A DNA stretch of 64,000 nt. Origin: Anaeromyces robustus. Taxonomy: Eukaryota > Neocallimastigomycota > Neocallimastigomycetes > Neocallimastigales > Neocallimastigaceae. The stretch is from assembly GCA_002104895.1 (NCBI GenBank), contig MCFG01000103.1:50001-114000 (forward strand), written 5' to 3'. The translations under genes and the position numbers were made by a program. A model generated the notes under the pieces. That model was not told where the DNA came from. It searched no databases and saw nothing but the letters and a program-made list of their open reading frames with translations. Positions within the stretch are counted from its first letter, which is position 1. Each line of letters starts with the position of its first letter. Below, in pieces: positions 12,749 to 27,243 of the stretch.

Positions 12749-12780
12749 AGTTAGTCATGAATGTGTATTCATGACTAACT
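12749..12780. repeat. Perfect inverted repeat, 14 bp arms, 4 nt loop
   Basis: AGTTAGTCATGAAT, loop GTGT, then ATTCATGACTAACT. The arms pair without mismatch and contain G and C in an otherwise A/T desert, so chance is an unlikely explanation. The role is unknown: a hairpin RNA, a palindromic protein site or the end of a mobile element are all possible. Confidence 0.9.
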
Positions 12781-14843
12781 AATTCCAGCCGTAATAATAT
12801 CTCATATTTTTAATTATAATTTATATTTGTTTATTTTGTATTAAATTTAAAAAATAGTATAATTAATATATATAATCTTTAAAAAAGGAATGTATAACCA
12901 TAAATAATTAATCATTTAAATTTATAGAGAATTTTTTATTAGTTATTTCTTTTGATTATTTAATTATTATTTAATATTTCATAATAATAAATAATATACA
13001 AAAAAAAAAAAACATAATTAAATGATTAAATGTTTTAATTTAGTTTACATCTACCATTAGTACTTAATTTTTTGTATAATGTTTATCATTTATTATTGAT
13101 TTATTTTTATTATAATTTATTGATTATTATTTAAATGTTGTTTATTATTATTTTAATATTTTAATATTAAAATAAATATTAATAATAATTATTTATTATT
13201 ATTCAATAACTATATATTAATAATTATAAAAATAATATATATTATTATGTATTTTAATATATATTATATATATGGATATAATATTAATATATTAATATTA
13301 TATATATAATATATTAAATAATTTAGAATCATAATTAGTGTACTAATAATATCATAATATTTCTATATATCATTAATTTATATAAAAAATTACCATAATT
13401 AGTAGTAATCATGATATTAATAATACCTTTTTTAAATTTTATTACTCTTAATTTAGTTATTAAATATTATTTAATATTGAAATATAAATTTATTATTTTT
13501 TTTTATTTATTATGTTATATAGGTAACTTTTTTTTTTTTTCTATTTTATTATATTATTTATTTATTTATTTTTTATTTTTATCTCTAATATTAAGCATAT
13601 TATAAAATAAAATATATAATTTCTCCTTTGTATACCATTATGCATTTTAATAATATATTTATTTGCTATTATTTTTCTGTTTTTTTTTTTCCATTATAAT
13701 TACCTTTCTGTTTTTTCTGTGTTTTTTTTAATGATTATTATTATTTCTTTGTTAATGTTGTCTAATGGATAGTTAATCTCCTTTTTTTCTATAATAATTA
13801 CTATTGTTGTCGCCACATTTTACCTTATTAATTGATTCAAGTAACAAAAAGGAAAAAAAAATAGATTATAAAAAATTTATATAGTATAATATATATATAT
13901 AAAAAAACAATAATTATTCTTTCCTTAATTATGAATAGGGGAAAATAAAAATAAAATAAAAATAATTATAATTATAATTAATATTTCATGTATCCATTTT
14001 TGGTTAATTTAATCTCATAAAATATTATATATAATTTATATAGATAAAATTTAAAAAATTATATAAATTTTTATTGATATATTAAAAAATAAATTAATAT
14101 CATCTATTCTTATAATTATTAATATTATTTAAAATTTTTAATATATAGATGCCGTTTTATTTATATAATAATATTAAAACTTAACATATACTTTTTATAT
14201 ATTGTATATTGTTTCTTTTTTTTTTTTTTTTTTTGTTAAATTATAATATATACATTTGAAAATAGAAAAAAAAAAAAAAAAAAGTAATAAAATTCTAAAG
14301 AAATTCTTGAAAATCCTATTTTTCATATATTAACCACATTTTAATATATTAAATCTAGATAGACCATTTTATATTATGCATATAATTGTAGTCTTTTTCT
14401 TTTATCTTAAATCAATTTAATATTATCATGTTCCTTTTTTCTTTTTTTGGAATACAAAAATATATTTCCTTTATTTTTTTTTTTATTTTTTATTTAAAAG
14501 GAATAAGGGTAATTTGTCAATAATTCAAAATATTAAGAAATAAACATTATAGAGACTATGTTTATCAAAATAATAATATTATTTTTTTTTTGAATATTCA
14601 AGATATAACAACGTTATTAATTTTTTTTCATTGATAATCAGTTTTCTGTATGATTTATGTTATTTATTAATTATAATTTCAATTATTTTTCTATTGATTA
14701 TTTATTATATATTATTATTGAAGATGCTATACTAATATGGTACATTAATGAAATTATAAAAATAATAATTAATCATTAAAGATTTTTAATTTAAAAATTA
14801 TATAATTTTTTTTGGTAGTATTGAAAAATTTAATATTTAATAT
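12781..14843. other. AT-rich desert, no gene seen
   Basis: A/T sequence with T tracts. A slightly more complex stretch at 13620-13840 has no open frame with splice support and no tRNA B box. Confidence 0.5.
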
Positions 14844-15026
14844 ATGATAAATAAAGGAACATTTTGTAGTGGCGCCAAAAATGTTTTTATAACTTTAAAA
14901 TATATAAAAAAAGGAGTATATTTTATCATATGTCAAGAAACACTACCATTATTAATTGTCCCCCTCAGGATTATAATTTATTATAGAAATATTTCTGTGG
15001 CTTATGAAAATCACATATATATGTAA
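14844..15026 (+). other. Small complex island with a 60-residue open frame, probable repeat remnant
   Basis: The island contains GC-richer words (TAGTGGCGCC, TGTCCCCCTCAGG) in the middle of a desert. The open frame begins MINKGTFCSGAKNVF and ends NHIYM. It lacks a recognisable domain and codon bias resembling the five supported genes. A fragment of an old interspersed repeat is the simplest explanation; a tiny gene cannot be excluded. Confidence 0.25.
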
Positions 15027-18000
15027 GAACAAGAGAAAAAAAAAGTTTATCTATAAACATATTTATTATATATTTATTTACTATTTAATAAATAGTAATT
15101 TATTAAATCTTTAATATAAATGATTTATTAAAATATTAATGTATACTAAAAAAAGCAATTATATATAAAAATATATTAAAAAAAATATTTTTAATATTTA
15201 TTTATTTATTTATTTATTATATTTATTATATTTATTATAATTATTATTTCTATATTTAAATATTTATTTATTTATTATGTTTATTTATTTATTTGATTTA
15301 TTATTACCATACTTAGATTTTATAAAAAAATATATACCTCTATATTTTTTCTATAAAAACTATGTAATTCTTAAAAGTATTCTTTATTAATGTATTTAAA
15401 AATATATGTTATATTTGTTTTAAATGTTGCCGTCAACATTTTAACAATCATAAAGATGTTTGATAATATATTTATTTTAATAATATTATTATTAATATTG
15501 AATAATTTTTAAAAACATTTGACAACTTTCTTTATAAAAATGTTTTAATATAAATTTTTAATAAAAACAAAAATTAAAATATATAATAAATATATAATAA
15601 ATAAAATAAAAAATAAATAAACAATTAATATGATATTGTTAATATACTATTTTATTAATAATAATATATATATAATAAAAATAAAAGAAATATTATATAT
15701 ATATCAAAATTTAAAAAAAAAATTCAATAATAATACATAGTGATTTCTAAAATTATTTGTAATATAAAACTTTTAAGTAACATATAAGAAAACAGATAAG
15801 TTTTATGTTGTTTTGTTTTGGCTTATTAAAAAATAATAATAAAAATACATATTATATAATATTATATAATATTAAATAATAAAATAAATAATAAAAATAA
15901 TTATACAAATATATATTTAATATTATATATAATCTATTGATTATAATATATATAACAAAATATATTATTAATTATTCAAATTTAATTATACAATTTTAAT
16001 ATTAAAAAAAAATATAAATTATTTTTTATCTAACTTGGTTAATATTGATGTTTAAATATATTAAAAATATTTATATCATTTAATATATATATATTAAATA
16101 GTTTAATATATTTAAAATATATTAATTTTAATATCTAATAAATATTAATATAATACAAAATAAAAAAAAATAACTAGAAAACAAAAACAAAAAAAAATTT
16201 AATAAATTTGTTGTATAATTACCAAGAAATAATTGATTTTTTAAAATATTTTTTATTCCTTCTTTTTTATTGATATATTAATAAAAAATTTATTTATTTA
16301 TTTATTTATTTATTTGGTTTATTAACTTTACATATATATTTTATTATATATATTTATCTATTTATTTATTTATTTATTTTATTTATTTATTTATTTATTT
16401 ATATAATATAAAATAATAATAAAACAAATTTGCATAATTTAATTATAAAAAAATGATAATATTAATATATATAAAAGATTATATTTAATGTATTAATGCT
16501 ATTATTTTATTGTTACAAATTTTTTTATCATATATTATTTATATTATTACTATTTATTGTCTTCAAAATAATTTAATTTTTTTTTATCAATTAATTAATT
16601 TATATATTTAAACATTTTTATTGTGTAAAGTTTACTTCAATTTATTGACTTTTATAGTTATAATCTTTTTCTATATAAATATTTTTATTATAATTTTTCT
16701 ATATATTCTATTATAGATATTTCTTAATATAAAGATATTACTTTAATAACATTTTTTCTATTTGTTATTCAATGTTTTAAAAAAAAAAAAAAAAAGATAT
16801 ATATATTAAATTGTTAATTATATATAATAATTTGTACTAATTAAATAAAAATGAATATATAATAAATATAAATGAAATAAATTTTAAATAATATAAATTT
16901 ATATATAATAATAATTTAAATTTATCTTTTTATATATTTTAATATATATATAAATTAAATATCTTAAAATATAATTAAAAAAATAATTAAAACTATAATT
17001 TTTTATAATAATTACAGTTTTATTGATTGACTTGTTAAAATTATTATTAGTAATAAAAAGTTTCAGATAAAGTACAAATAATTCCTTTTTTCCGGTTATA
17101 AATAGTATTAGGAGTAATATTATGAAAAACAGTAAATAAATAAACAAAAAAAAACAAGTTAATAAAAATAAATAAATAATTTAAGAAGTTAAAAGATTAT
17201 AATTTTTTAGTAAATAAAAGTAAATAATAATAAAAACAAGTGTAACTATAATGTATAAAAAAAATGAAAGATATTATAAATCTTATAATAAAATGGTTAT
17301 TTGTGATTAATTTTATTTGATAAACAAAAAATATCCTTAAAAAAAAAAAGGCAGTATGAAATCAAATAATTATTAAACATAAAATTTAAATACAATTTTA
17401 TATAAAAAATAAAATTATTTAAATACTTATAATTTATTTATTTATTTATTTATTTTTTATTTATAATTTATAATTTATATTTGTATATTTATTTATTTAT
17501 TCTTTTTATTACATTTATTTTTAAAATATAAATATTTAAATATGCATAAAAATTATTACTAAAATTAGTAAATCTATATTTAATTGATTTTTTATAACCA
17601 TTACTTTTGAATTTATTTCCTTATTTATACATCCTTTTTATTCTAATAATTTATAGTCATTATTAAAAAAATTATAAATAAAAAAAATTTTTATTTTCTT
17701 AATTCTATTTTTCTTTTTTTTTTATAATAAATATAAAAAAAGCAAAGAAAAAATGTTACATGGCTTATGACTAAAATTAGTAATTAATTAATACATTAAA
17801 ATGAAACAAAAAACCAACAAATAAGTCAACGTCTAAAAACAAGTCATATCTATTAAAGATATTTAATAAAACTAATAAAAATAAAATTAATAAAAAAAAT
17901 AAAATAAATACAAATAACAAATATATAATATATAATAATTGAATGAGTAATTTAACATTTTATATATTAATATAATATAATAATAAAAATGTTTAATTCT

Positions 18001-19305
18001 AAATATATTATATAATATATTAATATATTTATAATTAATAAAATGAATTTCAATAAGGCTTTAAAAAAAAATTTATGTACTATTTATAATATAATAAAAC
18101 TAAAATTTTTAATATATTCTTATATATTATAAAATATATAATAAATGTATTATAATATATTATAAAAATTATATTAAATAATAATTATTACTAATATTTA
18201 ATATATTTAATCAATATTTACATTTTCAAATAATAAATAATTAATCAAAAGAGTAACTTTATTTTCTAATAAATAGATTAATTTAAAAAAAAAACTAAAT
18301 ATTAAATAAATAAAGTTGATCCTCCATAAAAAAAAATGATATGATTTAAAATATAAAAAAAATAAAATTAAAAAAAAAATATTTTAATAAAACTATATAT
18401 ACTACATTTATAATTCTAATATATTTTATTATATATATTGTCATATATTATATTTATATATTTTATATATTTTTGATTATAAAATTTTTTAAAGTATTTA
18501 ATTTTATTTTTTTTATTCCATATAATCTTTAATCTTTTTGTATAAAAATAATTTAAACATTAATATATAATATTAATATATTAATATTTAAATTATTTTA
18601 ATATATTTAATATATATGAGTTAATATTCATTATTTAATTATTTGATATTAAATTATTGATTTAAAAATTCTTAACTTTTTTTTTTTTTTCCATTATTAA
18701 TTATTTAATTATTTTTAAAAATAATTAATATTAATAGTTAACTTTACACAAAATATTTAATAAATATTTTATGATGTTATAAATAATTTTTAATATATGT
18801 TTTACAAATAAATATTAATTAAAATAGTTGATATAAAAAAATACTAATTATACAATTATCACACTATTTTAACAAAATATGTTTTAGTCTTATAAAAGGA
18901 ATAACAACTAAAATAATAATAATAATTTATGATAGTTTATAGTATTCATTAAAATGTAACTAGTTATATGATCATATATATTTTTAATATTAATATAAAT
19001 ATAAATATGTAATATATAATGTTATATTACAAGAAAAAAAAAACTATAAAACATAAAATGGGAAAAAAAAATAAAATAAACCTTATAAAATATGCATTAT
19101 ATAATTTAAATGTAAATGTTACATTTTAAAAAAAAGTCGAAAATAAAATTCATGAATAAATTAATATATAAATAAATTAGTTTGATCTTACAAGTTGTTT
19201 ATAACTTGATTAATATTAATATTAATAATTATTACTGTTTTTACCTTTTTTAAAAAATAATTTTTTTTTTAATGAAAAAAAAATTTAAAAAAAAAAAAAA
19301 AAAAA
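15027..19305. other. AT-rich desert with short TTTA tracts, no gene seen
   Basis: TTTA tracts occur near 15198-15226, 16288-16314, 16354-16403 and 17431-17455. The rest is A/T sequence without a coding signature on either strand. Confidence 0.5.
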
Positions 19306-19448
19306 AGAAGATACTTTCTCAAAAAAAAATTTTTTTTTCAAACTTTTACAAACTTAATTATTATTATTAATTACTATATATATACTTTTTTTTAAAAAAA
19401 AAAAAAAAAAAAAAGTTTGAAAAAAATTTTATTAGAAAAGTATCTTCG

Positions 19449-19479
<31 letters not shown>

Positions 19480-19545
19480 ATATATATATATATATATATA
19501 TATAAAGCTTTTTTTTTTTTTTTTTTTTTTGAGAAAGTATCTTCT
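19306..19545. repeat. Fold-back (nested inverted repeat), possible MITE remnant
   Basis: Left arm 19306-19347 starts AGAAGATACTTTCTC and ends TTTTCAAACTTTT. A reverse-complement arm lies at 19411-19448, from AAAAGTTTG to AAGTATCTTC. A third copy of the terminal motif, GAGAAAGTATCTTCT, lies at 19531-19545 and pairs perfectly with 19306-19320. A/T homopolymers fill the space. Two alternative stems are therefore possible. No target duplication was identified. Confidence 0.75.
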
Positions 19546-22500
19546 GTTTTTTAAAAGAAAAATTATCGTTATTGTTCCTTCTAAATATATAAGTATATTT
19601 TATTATTTCTAAATGAAAAAAAAAAAAAAGAAATAATAATAAAATTAATAATATTTACTATAAAAAAATATATATATAAAAAAGAAAAGAAATCTTAATT
19701 TATCAAATTAATATAAAAAATTCATAATAATATAATAATATAATTTAAAAGGCTTAACAATTTATTAAAATAAATATATTATAAATGAATATCATTTCAT
19801 TGATTTCATCTTATAAAAATTATTAGTTTTTTTTTTGGATTAATTAATGCTATTGATATAATTAAAGATAAATAAATAATTTTTCATAAGATATAATTAA
19901 ATTTTAAATTATTTTATTTTAAAAGATAGATTAAAAAAAAATTTTTTTTTAATAGTACAGAAAAAATAATACAAAAATTATGAATTATGTATATATAATA
20001 TTTAAAAAAAAAAAAAAAAAAAACTGTATTGGAACATGCATTTCATTTGATATATACATATATATATTGAATTAATTTTTAATATTTTTGAGGTATTTTA
20101 ATAAAATTTATTTATTAAATATAATTAATAATACAATACTTTTAGTTATAATAAGCACTAAAGAATAAAATAGGAATTTCACTCTCTAATTTGTATATAA
20201 TTATTAACAATTGTTAATAATAAAATAATTGTAATGTTCATATAATAGTATTAATAATTAATGTAAATCATATATTTTAATAGTTTTATCATTGATTTAT
20301 ATATATTCACATGATTTTATGTTTAGTAATATATAATTTCTTAAGAGATGAAATTATTCAAATATAAAATTTAATATATAATATATTAAATTAAAAGTTA
20401 TTTCTTAATTTTAAATCTTTAAATTTAGTTTTCATTATGTTATATATTACTTCAATATGAAATATACTATAATATACTATTAATTATATTACTAATTGTA
20501 TTATTTTTATATTCTAAATACTTATTATAATAACTATTTTATATACATTTTAAAATTATTAAACAATTAATACTTTTTTGTGCTGTTTTAGTTATTAATA
20601 ATTTTTTTTTTAATTTTTATTATTTATTTAATAATTACAATTCAATATTACATATTATTAACAAAGATTAAACTACTTAAATCCATTACAACTAAAAAAA
20701 TATTAGCATTTATTTAAATATATAATAATAAACCTTCATAATTTATACTAAAATAATATTTATTTAATATCTAATTCATTTTATCCTTTTGAATAATAAT
20801 TAATAATTAATTAATACCCATATATCATATTATTTTATATATATTCATATTTAATTTTTTCTATATATAGAAAAAGTAATTAACTTTTATATATCATTAA
20901 AAATATTTGAAATTTTATATTTTTTTTTATTATTAATAAATTTTAAAAACTACTTTATTAAATTTTATTTCAATTTAAGTTTTACATTAAATATTAAACT
21001 GTTATATATATTTATATATATTATTAATAGTCTATTATAATTAATTATATTCTTAATAAATTAAATTTTAAATAAATTATTATAATTTAATATATAATTA
21101 TACATATTATAAATATATTATAATATATTATAATTATTGGTTTTTTTTTTTTTCATTTGAATATTTTTGTTTTTTTTTTTTTCTTATTTTTATAATTTGG
21201 TTATTTATACTTACTTTATGTAAATTTATTTATATTATTCATTATATTTATTATATTATTTCTATAGTATAAATAATATAGTAAATAATATAATTAATAT
21301 AATTAATATAATTTATTTTAATATAATATTAAACTTTATATTTTAAGCTTTAATTTAAAATTATTATTACTTTAAAATAAAACAAAAATTAATAAAAAGT
21401 ACAATAAAAATATTTTTTTTATGATTAATACAGCAACATAATACTAATAGAAAAATAGAACATAACAAATAATATATTAAGATATATAAAAAAAATCTAC
21501 TATCATAAAGATAAGAAATTTACAAAAAAAATAACATTAATAATTACTAAATATGATAATAATAAATATTAATTTATTATTATTATTCTTATGTATATAT
21601 AATTATTATTATTATTGATACAAAAAAATGATGTATATAGAAATATAGATATAATTAATATTTTACTACTATGACTAAATATATTAAAGATTTTAAAAAA
21701 AAAATCCTTAAATGCTATTATAGTTATATGATTAGTATTATAATACAATATTAGAATATATTATGTTTTTCTTTAATATATTTTTCTTTTATTGTTATTA
21801 TTATTTTATTAAATCAATAATTAAATTATTAATCATTATGGAAAAACAAATATTAATATTATTACATTTTATATAGTTTATACAACTAACTTTATATATA
21901 TTTAATGTTAATGTTATTTACTTATATATTAAAAATTTATAAATTAATTTAAAAATATATATATATGAATTAATTAAAGATATAAATAAAATATAAATAT
22001 GAAGAATGACAAATATCATACAAACAAAAATAATCATAACATTAAAAAATAAATATTCTTTATTATTATTACTATTCCTATTATTATTATTATTATTACT
22101 ATTATTAGTATTATTATTATACTGATTTAAATAATATATTAATGATATAAATTTCTATTTTTCCTATATTTTATATTTTATATATAAAAAAATATTAAAA
22201 AACATAAAAAAATTATATATATATTAATAAAACAAATAAATTTTAATATTAATTACAATATTACAAAATATATAATTTTTTACATAAATTTATTAATATC
22301 TTTTATTGAATTTTATTAATTTTAATATTGATAATATTATTACCACATTAATTAAATGAATCTAATAATATTTTAAACAATATTTTAATTTAAAAAAAAA
22401 TGAATCTAATAATACAAATGAAAAAAAAAACGGTTGTTTTATTATATAAGGAGAAATCGGATTAAATAATATATATTTTTAATGGTTCTATTTTAAAAAT

Positions 22501-22756
22501 ATATATAATAAATAAATAATAAACACTTATTAATTAACAATGGTTTATTCCTTTTTTTTTTTTTTTTTTCTTTAACAATACTTTTAATAATTATAGTAAA
22601 TTTTTAATTTAAAAATTATAAATAAAGAATTTTTTAATCATACTAATTATAATACATTAAAATTTTAAATATTTCTTGCATTAATTTTATAATAATTTAT
22701 TACTATTATTCATATAATAGATTTAATTCAAATAATATATTATATCTTATTTGTTA
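19546..22756. other. AT-rich desert, no gene seen
   Basis: A/T sequence with short homopolymers and AT runs. No structure beyond simple sequence was seen. Confidence 0.5.
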
Positions 22757-22893
22757 TATTCTTTTTATTATTATTTATTATTTATTATTTATTATTTATT
22801 ATTTATTATTTATTATTTATTTATTATTTATTTATTATTTATTTATTATTTATTTATTATTTATTTATTATTTATTTATTATTTATTTATTAT
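22757..22893. repeat. TTATTTATTAT-type tandem repeat
   Basis: A tract of mixed 7 and 11 bp units (TTATTAT, TTATTTATTAT) extends over about 130 bp. The units are nearly uniform within each half, so the 11 bp unit seems to have arisen from the 7 bp unit by a TTTA insertion that then spread. Confidence 0.85.
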
Positions 22894-25243
22894 TATATCT
22901 AATCTTAATCCATTTAAGTAATTTGTAAAAAATTTAATATATTATAATTTATAATAAAAGTGTACTATAATATATTTTATAAATTTATTTTATTATATTA
23001 TAAATTTATTATATCATATATTAATATATTAATCCATTTAATACAATAAATAAATATGATTCGTTCTAAGTTAACATAAAATAAAGAAAAAGTTTTTTAA
23101 GTTCTTAATCCTATTATATTATTTATATATATAATTATATATAAAAAAACATTTATTTATATATTCAAATACTTCATTTATAATAATTTTCCTTTTATAC
23201 TTTTATAAAGAAAAAAAAAAGTCTAGATTGTTTTCATTTAAGGCTTAGGTTTTTTTTTGTAAAAATTTTTTTAAACTATAATTTGTTTATATTTAATTTT
23301 TATAATAAAAAAAAAAAAACAATAAATTAACTACTATTATTTATTATTAATTATTTATTATTTATTATTTGTATTAATCTTTAATAAAACTATAATAAAT
23401 TTATTCTTTCACACTGCCATTTAATTCTATAATATTTTATTTTATTTACTTCATAATTGAATACAAAACAATTGATTATTTCTATAATATATTCTTATGG
23501 TCAAATAAAGATAAAAAACGTTTTAAAAAAGAAGTAAAAAAAAAAAAATATTTTACAATTCTATTTAACACAATAAGAAAAAAAAAACAATATCGTGATA
23601 TTATTATCTTTTTTTTTTTATTATTACTAATATTAATAATTAATATCATATCATAATAAAAAAAAAAAAAAACATTTATAAACAAAGCCAAGTAAAAATA
23701 AATAATCATTTATATTAATATTTATTCTAATATTTAAAAATAGACAAAATAAAAATGTTTATATATATAATACCATTATCATATTTATTAGTAATTAATA
23801 AAAAAAAATGAGTTCTTTTATTAAATAAAAAAAAAATAGAAATTTTTAGAAACACAACTATATATTGTCTGTAAATTATTATTTTAAGAAGAATATTGTT
23901 TCATTAAAAAATTCTATTGTTTTAAAAAATGAATACTTTCATTTAAATAGACAATAAATAGCCTTTTAAATTATAAACCTCAACCAACTTTTTAATTAAG
24001 TAGTTTGAAGTAAAAAAAATAAAAATTATATAATAAAGTTATACATTAATTAACAATAATTATACAACATATGTAGCATATATATTAATAGGCATTAATA
24101 AAATATATCAATATTTTATATATGTTTTAAACACTAATTAATATTAATATAAAAAAAAACAGTATAAAAGTTAATAATATATATAAATATATTAATCCAA
24201 TAATCATAAAAAATTATTATTATATGTAAAATTTAATAATATATAAATATATTAATTTGTACTTTTTTATTATAAATTTTTTTATTTTCATATGATTTTT
24301 TTTAATAATTATAAATAATAATTATAAAATAATTATATTAATTATTACATAAAAAAAGTTCTACTTTTAATAGTAAATATTAATTTTTATTCTTTTTCTG
24401 TAACTTTTTATTATTATTATTATTATTGTTTAGACTAGGATTAATCTTTTATTTAAAATATTTAATTTAAAATTTTATTACTATTATATTGTTAACTATA
24501 TATAAATATAAATTTTTTATCTTATTCATATATAATATATAATAATAAATAATTAATACATGGTAATTATTATTTGTTATTTTAATTAAAGTTTAACTTC
24601 AACTTAACTATGCAAAATCCTTTTTTTTTTAATAAACATATATTATAAAAGAAAATATTAGAAAAAATTAAAATTTAAATGCAATTGTTATTATTAGTTT
24701 CTTTTTTTTTTTCTTTCTCTCTCTCTCTGAATATTGATATTGTTTATTATATAAATTATTATATAATTAATCATTTCTTTTTAATTATTTTTGTATGATT
24801 TATATAATTAAAAAAAAATAATAATAAAGATGTTATTGTATACTAATAAAAAATTAATAAACAAATATTATACAAATATTATTTAGTTTATTTAGTATTG
24901 GTTCTAATAAATATTTGTGTATTATTGAACTTTTTTTTTTAATCTATTAATTATTATTTTTTTGTTTTTGTTTTTTTGTTTTTTTTTTTTTTTTTTTTTT
25001 TTTGTTTTGTTTTTGTTTTTTATTATTATTATATATTAATATTTATATTATTTTTATATTATCTTATATTATTTATTTATATTTTTATTTATTTATTTAT
25101 ATTTATTATTTATATTATTTATATTGTTTTATATTGTTTTATATTATTATATAATTTATATTATTAATACTGTTTATGTCATTTTATATTATTTTATATT
25201 ATTATATTTATATTTAAATATATTTAAATATATTTAATAATTT
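22894..25243. other. AT-rich desert, no gene seen
   Basis: A/T sequence. The open frames at 23482-23709 (minus) and 24976-25167 (plus) are Phe/Ile/Tyr/Leu-rich products of homopolymers. Confidence 0.5.
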
Positions 25244-25334
25244 ATTTTGTGTTGATTAATTGATGTTTGGTTGTTGTGTCAAACAAAAAAAAAATTTTTT
25301 TTTTATTTTATGTGGAAATTAATCAACATCAAAA
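25244..25334. repeat. Inverted repeat, about 17 bp arms
   Basis: TTTTGTGTTGATTAATT (25245-25261) pairs with AATTAATCAACATCAAAA (25317-25334) with a single one-base bulge. The interior has a smaller GTTTG/CAAAC stem followed by an A-to-T homopolymer junction. The shape resembles a small fold-back element. Confidence 0.75.
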
Positions 25335-25796
25335 ATATCCCAATTAAGAAAAAAAAACATTATTTTTATTAATTTTAAAAACTCTAAATGATAATATTAC
25401 AATAAAATATTTTATTTATTTTTAATTAGTTTAATTATTTAAATTATAATCAGTATTGTGTAAAGATGTACAAATTAAATTAAAATATTCTGTGTAATAA
25501 GATAAAACAAATTTATGATTAATTTGTACCAAAAAATAAAATCAAGAAAAAAAAATTTTTTTTTTTACGAGTTAAAAATTTAATCCATTATTATGTTTTT
25601 TTTTTCTTTTTTTTTCGAGAATAATTACAATTATTATGACTTTATTATTATTTAATATGACCATAACTCAAAAACTTAAAAAAAAAATACTGTTATAAAT
25701 AATAATAGTATTAATAGAGTTAATATTTTTTATATTAAATTTATTTGAATATAAGCTTATTATGTATCTAGTAAATCAACTCTAAAAAAATATCAT
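25335..25796. other. AT-rich spacer, no gene seen
   Basis: A/T sequence without a coding signature; several A-tract to T-tract junctions occur (for example 25549-25566). Confidence 0.5.
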
Positions 25797-25895
25797 ATTC
25801 ATTACTGATTTCATTTAATTCATAAAAAAAATTCATTAGTGATTTCATTTAACTTATAAAAAATATTCATTATTGATTTCATTTAATTCATTATT
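25797..25895. repeat. 33-34 bp tandem repeat, three copies
   Basis: Three diverged copies start with ATTCATTACTGATTTCATTT or a close variant (ATTCATTAGTG, ATTCATTATTG). Each is followed by AA(T/C)T and an A run. Confidence 0.85.
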
Positions 25896-26825
25896 TGTGT
25901 TAATTATTATAATTAAATAATTCATTAATGTACATAATGAATCAATATTTTATTTATATATTCATATATTTATTTTATATACTCATATATGAATAATGTT
26001 ACATTTAAAAAAAAATTTATTAATCTAATATAATTACTAATTTCCATATTTCCATATATGGAATGAGTCATAATAATACCAATTATTTCCTTTTATGTAA
26101 AGTTTTAATTGAAAATGTTTTATATTATTATTATGATACTATAAAATTATTAAATTTTATTTCTTTTGTAATACTATTAATAATAAAAAAAATAAATATT
26201 AAATAATAAATAAATAGAATATTAATATTGATTAAATAAAAATAATATAATTAATTATTTTATTAATAAAAACATTATATATTATATATATTTTTTGAAA
26301 AGATGGATATTTTTTTTTCTAAATAATTATAATATCATATAATTAAAAAAAAAAGAAAAAAAAGGCTATTATTTCATTAATAATAAGAATCTTAAAAAAA
26401 GACTTTACTAAGTAATCTTTTAAAATAACCCATAAATTGGTACTTTTTTTATTAAGACAATATATATAATAATTAATATATGTATAAAACAATTTAAAAA
26501 AGTAATTAAAATTAGTTAATTATTAATAGAAGTTATTTAAAATTTTCTTATTATTATTGTTAATTTATTCTTTTTTTCCTTTTTTACAATTCAAAGCCTA
26601 TTTTTTTTTTTTTTTTAAAAAAAAATAATAAAATTAAATTATTGTTGGTATTTTAACTTTTATTTTTAATAAAAATATTTTCCTTTATAGGTTTTTTTTG
26701 AAAAAGTTTAAATATAAAATGTATAATGTTAATATTTTAAAATCCTTAAAGTAAAGAAAAAATATATTTATTAAAGTTTCTTATTAATAATTTTTATATT
26801 AAATTTTTAATATTTATTATTGTTT

Positions 26826-26990
26826 AAAAATAAATAATATTATAATAATATTATTATAATAAATATTTATTAATAATTGAATAATAATATTATTATTATA
26901 AATAAATATTTATTAGTAATAATTGAATAATAATAATATTATTATAAATAAATATTTATTAATAATAATTGAATAATAATATTAAATGAT
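26826..26990. repeat. About 56 bp tandem repeat, three copies
   Basis: Each unit contains AATAATATTATTATAA, then AAATATTTATTA(A/G)TAA and TTGAATAATAA. The copies differ by small trinucleotide length changes. Confidence 0.8.
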
Positions 26991-27169
26991 AATATATTAT
27001 TAATATTCTATAATAATAATATAAATCAAATCATCCATACATTTATAATACTATTTTGTATAATACTTTTATTTATTGATTAAACTATATATTATTTTAA
27101 GGGGGATTTTGTTACATTTATTCCTTATTACTCATAATTAATTTATAGTTGTTGGTTTAATCTAATATA

Positions 27170-27243
27170 TTTGGGCATGCCCAAAAAATTAATTAATTTT
27201 TAAATTTATTATTATCTATACCAATTTACGGTAGTACATGTAC
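27170..27243. repeat. Two perfect palindromes, TTTGGGCATGCCCAAA and GTACATGTAC
   Basis: TTTGGGCATGCCCAAA (27170-27185) is a perfect 16 bp palindrome with a GGGCATGCCC core, very rare for this base composition. GTACATGTAC (27234-27243) is a second perfect palindrome 48 bp on. Both could be dimeric protein sites or part of an old repeat. No gene lies within 15 kb. Confidence 0.7.

Noticed and set aside
13755-13820. tRNA-like word TGTCTAATGGATAGT
   Set aside because: It resembles an A box, but there is no B box (GGTTCGA) and no foldable acceptor stem within tRNA distance.
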